NCBI GenBank assembly: GCA_037903475.1
Contig: JBAJFG010000082.1
Coordinates: 434,001-498,000, forward strand
Length of the DNA stretch: 64,000 nt
DNA from: Ancylostoma caninum
Lineage: Eukaryota; Nematoda; Chromadorea; Rhabditida; Ancylostomatidae
Direction of reading: 5' to 3'
The notes beneath the pieces were generated by a model that was given only the letters and a program-made list of their open reading frames with translations, did no database searches and was not told the origin of the DNA. The position numbers and the translations under genes are program-made. Shown piece by piece: positions 54,525-64,000 of the stretch. The number at the start of each line of letters is the position of its first letter. Position 1 is the stretch's first letter.

Positions 54525-54979
54525 AACGACTGCGTTGGAAACCTCATAGATTTTACCCAGAGGAACAAATTTTTGGGCCTACAAATTTGAAACACGACTA
54601 GAATCTGGCTGTTTTGCAGTCCAATCGTTTTTGACCATAGCGTGGTTTTGTGTTCAAATGTTTCTGATCTCTTCATGCAAGCCGAAGATATTGTGCGTAA
54701 ACTCTTCCTTTTTCATATAAGACGAGAACACTAGATTGGATGGAATGGTGCCTTCCTCATTCTGCAGGGATGATTCCGGGAATTAGTTGGCGAGGAAGAT
54801 GTAGCTAGGCGCAGAAGCCAACAAATAGTGTTAATAGTAAGAGAAGCGCTCACAAGGATAGCCAAATGTCTTCGTCACGAGACAATGATGGTGATGACAC
54901 TTACTACGGCGAGGAATAAATGGTGTTAAATGACGATGACTTCAATGACTCATCTTGCTTTCTTCAGTGTGATTGCCAT
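54525..54979. other. no recognisable gene
   Basis: Nothing recognised between the transposase fragment and the second hAT-like copy. Confidence 0.4.
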
Positions 54980-56520
54980 CAGGGTCAAGCGTGATGATGG
55001 TAAAAAGTCGATCCCCATACGACCCCCCCCCCTTTCAGCCATCAAAAATACGACCCCCCCCCTTTGCACACAAATTTCCTTCTATGCTTGCAGAATTTAG
55101 ATATTTAGATATCCCATTTCAGGTGTTCGTACTGCGAGAGGTGTGGTGGAGCCAGAGCATAGAAAGGAGAAAGAGGCTCTTTTGTATCTAACTAGTTGTT
55201 TGGAAGTTTTTTGGAAAACGTTGAAATGTACGCGGTGGACAAAAAACGTGCATTAACTATGCAATGTTGCTTACGTAACTAATTAGGCTCGAACACATCG
55301 AGAAAAAACATCTATATACATCATCTACATGGTGAAGGGTTCGATCCCTACGGAGGCTAAAATTTTTGCTGAGGGTTAGAGCGTGTGCGGTGAGCGAATT
55401 TCAGTCTGAAAGCGTCCGTACAGAGTTTCTAAACGAAATACCTTCGTATTCGTCACGAAAAACAACCATACACATCATCGACATGGTCAAAGGTTCGATC
55501 CCCCCGAGGCTAGAATTTCTGCATGGCGTTAAATGACACGCGCTTGTAGTAGATTCGAGATGGTCGACCGTAAAACACGAAATAACTGTTTGTAGGGGTG
55601 GAAGACTGGGTAGGACTTTTAATACGGACGTGCGAAAATTTTAGCCTAAAATTTAGACTCGTTAGGAAGCATGGTTGTAGTCGGACACGAATATCAGAAG
55701 ATCTGGCCCGTTGAGGTCCCAATTTTTTTCAGGTTTCTAATAGTCGAAGGTTTGCGCTTTCAGGTTGTACAGCTCTTTTTTCCGCAGCTGCTTCCACCGC
55801 GATTCAACTCCGTCGATAAAAACATGGAAAAAAGGCCATTTTTATCCACGAATCCTCATCTCCGTAATTCCCGTGCTGAATCTTTCTTCTTGAAGCTGGA
55901 GACCTGAAACTTGGGGGTAGTGCACTATTGGGTAGGTTCCATAAAATGACTTTCTGCCGGCCTGCAGGACTGGGTAGGACTTTCAGTACGGACGTGCGAA
56001 AATTTTAGCCTAAAATTTAGACTCGTTCAGAGGCATGGTTGTAGTCGGACACGAATATCAGAAGATCTGGGCCGTTGAGGTCCCAATTTTTTTTTGGTTT
56101 CTAATAGTCGACGGTTTGCGCTTTCAGGTTGTACAGCTCGTTTTTCCGCAGCTGCTTCCACCGCGATTCAACTCCGTCGATAAAAACATGGAAAAAAGGC
56201 CATTTTTATCCACGAAACCTCATCTCCGTAATTCCCGTGCTGAATTTTTCTTCTTGAAGCTGGAGACCTGAAACTTGGGGATAGTGCACCATTGGGTAGG
56301 TTCCATAAAATGACTTTCTGCCGGCCTGCAGGACTGGGTAGGACTTTCAGAACGGACGTGCGAAAATTTCAGCCTATAACCCTCCACTTTTCACTATTCA
56401 AATCATACTGTTAAAGTCGTTTAATCACGTCAAAAGAAATTCTGTGTATGGATAATTCAGTGTCCCACTTCTTCCGTTTTTTCTACCTTTTTTTCTACCT
56501 CCTATTCCACACTAAGGCAC
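54980..56520 (-). mobile_element. hAT-like non-autonomous transposon, copy 2, truncated
   Basis: Inverted relative of 3827-5108. The terminus CAGGGTCAAGCGTGATGATG is intact at 54980; the other end stops at 56520, where a mariner begins. A 364-bp segment is tandemly duplicated (about 55640-56003 and 56004-56367), making this copy longer than copy 1. The 78-codon frame in each unit (55671-55907, 56035-56271) matches the one in copy 1. Confidence 0.75.
55640..56367. repeat. 364-bp tandem duplication inside hAT copy 2
   Basis: The word ATGGTTGTAGTCGGACACGA starts at 55671 and at 56035; surrounding sequence repeats with few differences. Confidence 0.85.
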
Positions 56521-57780
56521 AAAAGTTCCGGGCCAGTTTCACTTTGTTTTTTAAAACCCCATAAGTGGACTCAGAGTAAACATTTTTGGTCAAATCAAAA
56601 AGCATTGGCACCAATGCAGCGTTGCCAACGGAGCACTTAAAGATTTTTTCAGAAGCCTTGAATTTGAAAGGTTTACACTTGAAAAAGCCGCACACATCGT
56701 TTTTGAGTAGGGTCTGTTCATTGAAAGTTTCACAGCGGATGAGATGATTCAGAAGCTTGAAAGTGGGACATTTTGTTGGGGACAGGTCCAACGACTATAT
56801 GGAACACATGAGAATTTCGAAGCCCGAATGGTCCATTTTTTACACGGTTGACACTGTAGCATGCTGATATTCGTAAGCCCGCAGCAGCTGCGGCCCACAT
56901 ATGCTTGCCTGTGTTGGCCTCATTTTTGAGAGTTTTCCCATGATTACTCTCGACAAAAGAGCGCATTAATCAACAATAATGGTACATCTGTTTGGAAAAA
57001 AATCATTGCGGATTACTCAAATTGCTGACAAGAAAGGGGCAAAAAAAATTCCAAAAGAGTAGCGATGGTTTGTCTCCTTTTTGGGGAGGTCGATGATATC
57101 TAGATCCTGGAAGGACCCCTTCGTATTAACGTACATGACCTACATTGCATTACTAATAAGAATCCGTCCGAGGAACACCTTGCTAGAAAATCAGTAGATC
57201 AAATATATGCAGTCGTGCAGGTGGTGACACTGGTGTTCTTCGCTCACCTCACACGAAATCCGTTTACTCATCTTTCTCTTCTTACCGATTTTCTTCGGGT
57301 GACGGGACATATTTGGTTAATTACCTCATAATGTTCTGCACACCTTGTACTGGATCTGCTTCAACGTGGCCCTTTCAATCGGCTCTTTGAAGATCAAATT
57401 ACTGACTACCTCGTGGAGCATTTTCCATGCTCTCATTTCCATCTGGATTTCACAAGAGCTCACGAGTCCCTTGCATTTTGGAGAAGATACCCTGCATGAA
57501 CGAAAGGTTGATACTGTGGGTTGCTCCCCTCGCAGATCGCCCGAATTTGAATTCATAAAGCAAAATTCCACAAATTTGCTGACTGTACCTAACATTAGTA
57601 TTACGGCCAAAATACAGCAACGCTGTGATCTAGATCCGAGCCAAAAGTGCCATAGGTAGCAGAGGTTGCAGGCTACCAGTACATATAAAAAAGGCTGCAA
57701 GAGATGGAAACCGCAAGGAGCAAAACAACATCAAACGATGAAATACCACCAACTGCCCCGGAACTTTTGCACGCACCTAA
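56521..57780 (-). pseudogene. mariner-like transposon, near full length, degenerate
   Basis: Ends are AAAAGTTCCGGGCCAGTTT at 56521 and, inverted from 57780, TTAGGTGCGTGCAAAAGTTC, an inverted pair; TA follows at 57781. The minus strand reads mariner regions in shifting frames: YEFKLGRSARGATHSINLSF, then KGHVEADPVQGV (HTH region), later YSRWTCPQQN../SLDLSPTKCPTFKLLNHLIR (the SPDLSPTDYH region with the third acidic residue degraded), and KPFKFKASEKIFK. The length of about 1.26 kb is normal for mariner. Many shifts; dead. Confidence 0.7.
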
Positions 57781-58404
57781 TACATATGTAATTGATTATG
57801 CAATAAAATAATTCATTACAAAAGAAACAGAAGAATGAATCGAAAAGAACTGGTGGTGCGCAGCCGCTCTGGTCTGACGAGATGTTAGACGTGAGGAATC
57901 TCGGCATAATGAAGTCGGTTACGAAACAGCTGAAATGACTTAGCCAGTCATTCTATTAAACAAAGCACCATAAGGGGGCTAGAGCGGTTAGAGATACGGG
58001 GCGGCACTCATAGGCACCGCAATATTGAGGCGCAGACTGTGTGGCGAAATGGCCGATTTCCATGGACGCAGACACGTTCGCTTCGGGACCCGAAATTACG
58101 TCACTGCTGGCTCTCCCGCATGCACGGGATGGTGATTTCATCACCTTCGCTGGCGGTCTCGCCGCATAGGAGTGAGGGAGTGTTTACGAGCTTTCAGGCT
58201 GCACAATATACGCAGCAGGAAAGCCAGCCTTCCACTGATGCGACGCTGAGTGCACTTGCAGGAAGAGATGGACGGGTGCTATGAGGGCTGCCGCGTCTCG
58301 GAAGCTCGGGAGGGTGGACCTACGCGGTCGCCTCATCTGGTGGGTGCTATTGCCGCATCGCCTCTAAATAGGAAGGCATGACATTGTATATCCAATCAAA
58401 TAAA
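57781..58404. other. no recognisable gene
   Basis: Nothing assignable; several frames continue into the neighbouring minisatellite. Confidence 0.4.
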
Positions 58405-59245
58405 TACGGATACGGGTCCACCGATGGTAAAGGGCCCGCCGTGGCCCAGTGCTGTGGGAAACGCCATGAGGTGGGTCCAGCTATGGAGAAAAGGCCCGCT
58501 AGGGCCCAATGGAGCGGGGAACGCCAAGATACGGGTTCCACCGATGGAGAAAGGGCCCGCCGTGGCCCAATGCTGTGGGGAACGCCAAGAAACGGGTCCA
58601 CCGATGGAGAAAGGGCCCGCCGTGGCCCAGTGCTGCGGAGAACGCCGAGACACGGGTTCACCAATGGAGAAAGGGCCCGCCGTGGCCCAGTGGAGCGGGG
58701 GACGCCAAGATACGGGTCCACCGATGGAGAAAAGGGCCTGCTGGCCCAGAGGTGCGAGAAACTCCATGACATGGGTCCACCGATGGAGAAAGGGCCGACC
58801 GTGGCCCAATGGTGTGGGGGACGTCAGGATACGGGTTCACTTTAGTGTTGAGAATGACAGGATGCGAACCCGCCCCTGGACAACGGATCCGGCTTGCCTT
58901 AGCTGTGAGGAAGGCGCCAGAATGCGGGCGCTCTGATGGAGGAAGGGCCCGCCGTGGCCCATTAGTACGGATAACACCAGGATACGGGCCCGCCAACATG
59001 GGATTGGTCCGCTGTGACTCAGTAAAGTGGAGAATACCAGGATACGGTTCAGGCCTAATGTGTGAAGATGGCGCCAGAATACGGGTCCACCGATGGAGGA
59101 AAGTCCGCTGCGGCCCAGTAGTGTGGAAAACACTCGGATACAATTTCGCTTCGTCTAATAATGTGGGGTACGGCAGGATACAGTTCCGCCGATGGAGAAC
59201 GCTTCTGCGTTGGCCCGGTAGTGAGGAATACGCACGAATACGCCA
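58405..59245 (+). repeat. minisatellite array 3, ~60-bp unit, ~14 copies
   Basis: Unit contains ACGGGTCCACCGATGGAGAA then AGGGCCCGCCGTGGCCCA and GGGGAACGCCAAGA. The first seven copies are regular; later ones are diverged. It aligns with the array 2 unit over GGGGAA(A)CGCCA..GGGTCCA...AAGGG..CGCCG..GGCC, so the arrays are related. Open frames across it are by-products. Confidence 0.85.
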
Positions 59246-59469
59246 TACGATGGGGAACGAACTTCTCATTCGCATACTCAACTCATAAGAAGGACTTCAT
59301 GTTTGGGCCCATTGGAAGATTTGTTCTGCTTCTCTTATACGTAACTTATAAGAAGGTTTTTGAATTTGAGCTCAGTTAATGATTAGTTCTGCTTATTTGC
59401 TAATTTTCTAAGCATTTTGCAGGTGTGGAGCTTTTGCACATGCCTCAAGTGGCTGCCCCACCCCACTTT

Positions 59470-59493
59470 CTAGCGTCCCGAAGGGGCGCTAGT
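59470..59493 (+). mobile_element. possible Helitron-type end (hairpin ending CTAG-T)
   Basis: CTAGCGTCCC-GAAG-GGGCGCTAG followed by T; one wobble pair in the stem. It lies about 225 bp after array 3. A hairpin ending in CTRR before T is suggestive only. Confidence 0.25.
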
Positions 59494-60729
59494 AATAATA
59501 CAGCGCTAATCATTTTCTATTTCAACACTTCGTTTCTAATATAAGTTGCTATCTGATGACTGCAAGCATGTTGTACGTGATATCATTTACATACAGATCT
59601 GAATGCCCTCTCGGATAGCATTTCTTAACGGGATATGAACATCTAATTTACTCATCACCCTTAATGCAATAAGATTCGGTACTTCTACCAACCACTTTGT
59701 TACACGATGGACATTGCCAGGTGTATTATCACTTCAATCACTTCATGTTATAACCATAACCGTTACAGAACTTCAAGTGTCAAGAAATCAAGAAAATGTT
59801 ATTTGAACTATAGCTGCGCTGCATTGTTCCTACGAAGTGAGTGCGGCCGAAGGACTCTCCTTTTTTTGCGAGGTGAGAGGGTTCTACAGTGGCGGCCACA
59901 AACTCAGCACACCCACCATTCTGGACAACGTATTTTTTTTATCATTTCAACGCTTTGGTGAGCAATTGGAATCAAGTTTGAATATGTGTTAGTGTTCTGC
60001 GACGGCTTGCTTCCCGTTACTTAACACGGACGCAGAGGCCTAACTTAAAGGCGGTTTAAGAAATGAAGCTTCAATTTTGTCGGTCTTTCTTAATTGTGTG
60101 TAAAAATTCCATAGCTACCTATGAGGAAAGAAGCAGTGATCTAATTTAGGCAAAGTTTTCCTCAAAGATCTCCTATAGAAGCATTCACCGCACTTACCAT
60201 ATCAATTGGAGCCAGCGATAAAAACAAGCCACGAATTTGTCCAAAATTTCATTTTCTTTTTGAATTTCGAGAATAATGAAGGCGTCGGGACTTTCTCATC
60301 ATAGCCTGAATTCCTGTTAGTCACAGAAATTGGAGAAAAATCCACAGCCCAGCCGAAGTGCGTGCTTCCTTCTCTTGATCACCACAAATCCTTTTTTTTT
60401 TCGGAATTTTTTTTCAGTTATTTTAACTATCCTCGTTCTTCCCTGAGGTTAATAATTGCGCATCAATAATCTTGTGGCATAATGCACAAGAATATGAAGT
60501 GCAAGAAAAATTCCCTATTTTTATTAAAGTAGTTTGAGAAGGAAACTGAAATATTTCTAAAAGTGCTGCATTTTGAGCTTTGAAAGCAGGGCTTCTTCAG
60601 AATCGTGTCCGGGAGGGGCTGAGTTGAGGAAAGGAGAAGTGCCTCATGCTTTATCCTGTCCTCGAACCTCGTTGTGATAGCCGGCTAGTTTGTCTTCTAA
60701 AATGGGTGGCATTATAAATATGTTACCGC
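59494..60729. other. no recognisable gene
   Basis: A possible Tc1-type end CAGTGGCGGCCACAAACTCA near 59889 has no partner that I can find. Confidence 0.4.
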
Positions 60730-61020
60730 CAGTAGTGGACGCAGAAAGTGGGCAGGAGGGGGGGGGGGGGAAGGTGAGATATCCACCGCTTTGGAGACCC
60801 AGATGGAAGATAAAATTAATAAAAGTATTAATTATAATAATAATCAATTCATAAAATTTTTTAAGAAATATGAATAGAAATAAACAATTAAAAACAAACT
60901 AATACAAGATTTTTACTTGTATTGTAAGGTAATTTTAAAAATTTGGCGGCACATTCTCGAGGGAGGCACCCCTCCCCCTCCCGCCCCTCCCGTTGCGTCC
61001 GTCACAGGTGACCGCCACTG
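60730..61020. mobile_element. hAT-type MITE (CAGTGGCGGACGCAG), copy 2
   Basis: Left end CAGTAGTGGACGCAGAAAGT; right end inverted CAGTGGCGG then a 10-bp insertion then GACGCAACGGG. Interior matches the reverse complement of 43999-44275 (A/T-rich AATTAATA stretch, ATTTTTACTTGTATTGTAA). Confidence 0.7.
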
Positions 61021-62929
61021 TATGTGTACGTGGAGCACGAGACAGGGCTTCCCATCTCTTTTCTTCAATTTTTCGTTTGGTATTTTTCCATATGAGTGTG
61101 TCGGCCTAATCTTGAGAAATTTCTTGTAGTCATTGTTTTGACAAGATAATGGTAAATTGGCTGAAATGCGCGACCTAACTTTACTCGCATGGCAGCAGTT
61201 CAGGCCCTTCAGTTTCAGGCTTTCATTCAGGCCATGACGGACACTCCCTTGATATTTTAGCATGAAGAGAACATCATCTTCCATACGTGGGTAGCCACGT
61301 CTGTAGCTTGATTACGTTGCTATCCTTCGCTGAGCAGCAACGAGTTTATGCATGTGTTTTCGAAGTACGGTATTCTCTCTTCTGCTATTGAATTCGTTCC
61401 AAGAGAATTGGATTCTTGATACTGGAGAAAAGAACTTGTTTGCTGGCAACTTTTCCCGCAATTCCATGGTTTCAGTGGGCGAACTTCGAAATTTAATTAG
61501 AGAATCGGGAATTGAATATTTATTATGTATCCGAATGAATTGCTCGATAGTATTAACAACTGCGCGTAGGTCTTCAATACCACGCTGATAAAAAGGAGAA
61601 AGACAGCTCGCATTCGTATTCATGTAGTTTCACAACCTAATAGTTTAGTATCACTTCTAGTTGATAACTAGTTGTAACTGCTAGTTTCTCCTAACCACTG
61701 TCTTTGCTGGGCGCTTCTTCACCATAGAACTGCTTCTAATGTTCCTTTTGGTTCTTTTTACAAATGTGACGCAAATGTGTAGAATAAATGAGCGAACAAC
61801 AGCGAGGCGAGCACACGACTAGTGGTAGAATGATACAAATTGAAACAAGGATTCACATCCACATTACGAACTTATTCACTTGAATTGCAATTATTTATCG
61901 CACAAAAACTTCATAGGTTTACTTACACTGAAACCAAATATTTTCCATCCATCCTAGCAAAAGAATACACGCAAATTCTTAAGGCACAACTGAAGGAGCT
62001 CAAAGGAAGCGCCCATTGTAACAAAAAAAAAACGCTATTCATTCCTAATATGAGCAGTGATGAGGATAAGATGTCGGACATTTATCACGATAACTATCCT
62101 GCGAAATCATCCGTACAAACGAAAAGGACCGTAAACAGTGGAAAGCCATGGGCACTACTCTAGTAGAGCACCGCGCTTAACGAGTAAAGGTAACAGCTGA
62201 GCAAGTAAAACTGAGCAGACAGAAACCAGAATAAGTGAATTCAACATAAGTTTAAGACAAAATTTGAGAAGCAAAAATTCTATATGTTCAATTGAGAGGA
62301 TGAGTGTGGTGGGAGGATTTTGATTCGTGAAAGCAATGAAGGCAGCCTCAAGGAACAGCGCTGTTTGAACCTCAGAACACCTCTGGCTTTGAGAGAACAT
62401 CTTTAGCCAAAGAAGCCTTTAAGAAGATTGTTGAGTGTGCAACAATGATACTGAGCTCCGATGTTGGCCGGGTGTGTAGCCCTTCGTTCGACCTGAAAGA
62501 CCTCAGTTTTTACGCTATAGTTAGATAGCCATCACTACACAACAGGTTTCGGCAAATACGGTAAACACAGTAGCCAACCAAAACACTGAGTAATGGTCCC
62601 ATTTTAGTATGATATCTATCCAAGACACAGTAACTGTTCGACTCAGACGTAAATTGCGATAAGAGCACCCGTCATGTACTTCTCATGTTGGATGTCTGTC
62701 ATATGTCGGAGGTCGCTCTCACCAAATAATGTAGATTTCAAAATCTTCTATTCTTCTCAAGCTTTTTGTGCAGTTCGAAGACGGAGTAGATGGGCGTTCG
62801 GAGCCTTTCTTAAACTCCCAACAGAGCGTTTTCCCTACGTCTCTTTTAAGGTCTCTGTTGTGGCTTACCGGTTTGCTGGTAGAGACGATGCAAAATGGCC
62901 ATACCCGCGGGCGATCCTGATAGTCGCTT
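61021..62929. other. no recognisable gene
   Basis: Short frames only (for example plus 61840-62163, minus 62719-62961); no motif I can assign. Confidence 0.4.
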
Positions 62930-63241
62930 GATAGCGCGACTACTGGATAACAAGCCTGCATATAAACCCAGGGTTCGGTGGGGTCAAGTCAGTTTACGTC
63001 AGTACTGGTCCTAACCAGTAGCTCCAGCCAGCAGTCCAGAAAACCGGGAAGCCACCGCCTTCACCACCGTCTCATCGTCGTCTACCGCGTCTGTGTCGTC
63101 TACCAATAAATCTATTCTGTAGACAGTGTGTTACTACAGAAGTAGTAACTGAGTGCACCCTCGTGGAGTTAGAGGGTTAAAGCAGAGTCACGAGGAGACT
63201 CTGAACCTACAGACCATTGTGTACAACCATCGTACACAACA
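62930..63241 (+). mobile_element. LTR (5' LTR-like) of a retrotransposon
   Basis: TATAAA at 62961-62966, AATAAA at 63105-63110, and an end in ACAACAG directly before TGGCGATCAGGATG (63243). TGG-starting sequence right after an LTR is the usual primer-binding site complementary to a tRNA 3' end. The 5' limit of the LTR is approximate and no second LTR is in the window. Confidence 0.5.
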
Positions 63242-63242
63242 G

Positions 63243-63258
63243 TGGCGATCAGGATGAG
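63243..63258 (+). other. primer-binding site, putative
   Basis: TGGCGATCAGGATGAG immediately downstream of the LTR-like end; would pair with a tRNA 3' end finishing in CCA. Confidence 0.4.
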
Positions 63259-63261
63259 ATG

Positions 63262-63534
63262 AGTAACATTTCCGCAACAAAGACCGTGAAAGAACTAAGG
63301 AGCCTGTTTGCAAGGTATGGATTACCGCAAACCATTGTGACTGACAATGGCTCACAGTTTACTTCCGAACAGTTCAAGACAATGTGTGACGAAGGTGGAA
63401 TCGTCCACATCAAGACGGCTCCGTACCATCCCCAATCGAACGGACAGGCAGAGCATTTTGTTAATACACTGACAGTGTCAGTGTCTGTGTCCAATATGAA
63501 AGAGTGCACATCCAACACGGGACAACTCGACTGA
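63262..63534 (+). pseudogene. retroviral-type integrase core fragment
   Basis: Reads LRSLFARYGLPQTIVTDNGS then QFTSEQFK, and TAPYHPQSNGQAEHFVNTL, the second D and the E of the D,D-35-E integrase core. Only about 65 residues are integrase; then the frame runs into a short (TGTCAG)-like repeat. It starts about 20 bp after the primer-binding site, so gag, protease, RT and the start of integrase are deleted. Confidence 0.75.
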
Positions 63535-64000
63535 TACTGACAGTATTATCCTCTTATATAAATCATGGTAGTGCAACAAAATTTTCTGCAGGCGTAGGGG
63601 AAATAGCACGTGATCAAATGCTTTGGCGGTGAGGCTCAATTATAGACTGTGGCTCGCTAGGATGCGCAGACGGGGCATTCGGCCGATGTTTCGTCATAGG
63701 TGCATAAACGTTGTGGAAGTCGGGTGCATTCGGGATTTCGCGGTGGGACCAGCAGCTAGCGGCCTCGAGCCCTCCGGGCGAGACAGTGTCTACAGTGATT
63801 TGACAATGCATAGCAGCCGTGTACGGAGCAGAGTAGCCCCTCTGATGGAGCTTTGTCAGTAACTGCACTCAATCTTGGAACGCTGGACGTCAATCAGCTT
63901 GAAAGGATGAGTGGGGCCGTAGCGATAGGATTCACTTGGTTTCCTCATGTCGGATGTGCTCTTTGCGCACCTCTCATCATTGAGGTTCATGGGGATTATG
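63535..64000. other. no recognisable gene
   Basis: No motif seen on either strand. Confidence 0.4.

Noticed and set aside
58424..58936. Overlapping 140-207 codon frames on both strands
   Set aside because: By-products of the ~60-bp minisatellite.

Overview
The window looks like repeat-dominated chromosomal DNA of an animal, most likely a parasitic nematode of the hookworm/strongylid kind. This rests on the element mix: RTE-type and CR1-type non-LTR retrotransposons, Penelope-like elements (PLEs) with a GIY-YIG nuclease, mariner/Tc1 and hAT DNA transposons, Ty3-type LTR remnants, (TA)n tracts and GTRAGT/TTTYAG-style splice signals. I recognise no conserved host gene. Nearly everything I can name is a mobile element or its debris, and most coding regions are broken by stops and frameshifts. 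The organism assignment is inference, not proof.

Layout. 1-2026: 3' part of a CR1-like retrotransposon (CR1-A) with an AAAT-type tail. 2040-2610: antisense mariner pseudogene. 3827-5108: hAT-like non-autonomous element; a second, inverted and truncated copy lies at 54980-56520. 7661-11766: a Helitron-like 3' hairpin end and a 50-bp minisatellite, separated by a PLE palindrome (7943-11193) bounded by an 11-bp target duplication. 11942-15107: RTE element with endonuclease and reverse transcriptase. 15155-16707: Tc1-like element with about 645-bp inverted arms. 18375-20600: two CR1 ORF1 scraps and the start of an endonuclease. 24440-31208: CR1-B, interrupted by a 1425-bp hAT element with a perfect 8-bp target duplication and by a 1.5-kb insert carrying three tRNA-like cassettes. 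31365-31432: a near-perfect hairpin containing a let-7-type seed.

31870-48960 is a nested nest. CR1-C lies on the minus strand. Its reverse transcriptase is cut by a 5'-truncated PLE (32270-33533, 13-bp target duplication, hammerhead-like motif). The same CR1-C is cut again, between its endonuclease and reverse transcriptase halves, by a 12,250-bp insertion (34712-46961). That insertion has 24-bp perfect terminal inverted repeats, a CTG target duplication and GGGAG-rich palindromic blocks. It holds many MITEs, a 59-bp minisatellite with a three-unit higher-order period, a second Helitron-like 3' end, and several minus-strand segments that look like spliced exons of an unidentified gene. I regard this as the best candidate for an undescribed large mobile element or macrotransposon.

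49100-51760: minus-strand gag-protease-RT of a Ty3-type element. 51860-52729: MITE with 34-bp TIRs. 54290-54524: DDE transposase C-terminal scrap. 56521-57780: mariner pseudogene abutting the truncated hAT copy. 58405-59245: a third minisatellite related to the other two. 62930-63534: LTR, primer-binding site and integrase scrap of an internally deleted LTR element. The elements do not work together as a pathway; the information here is in insertion order, target duplications and shared termini.
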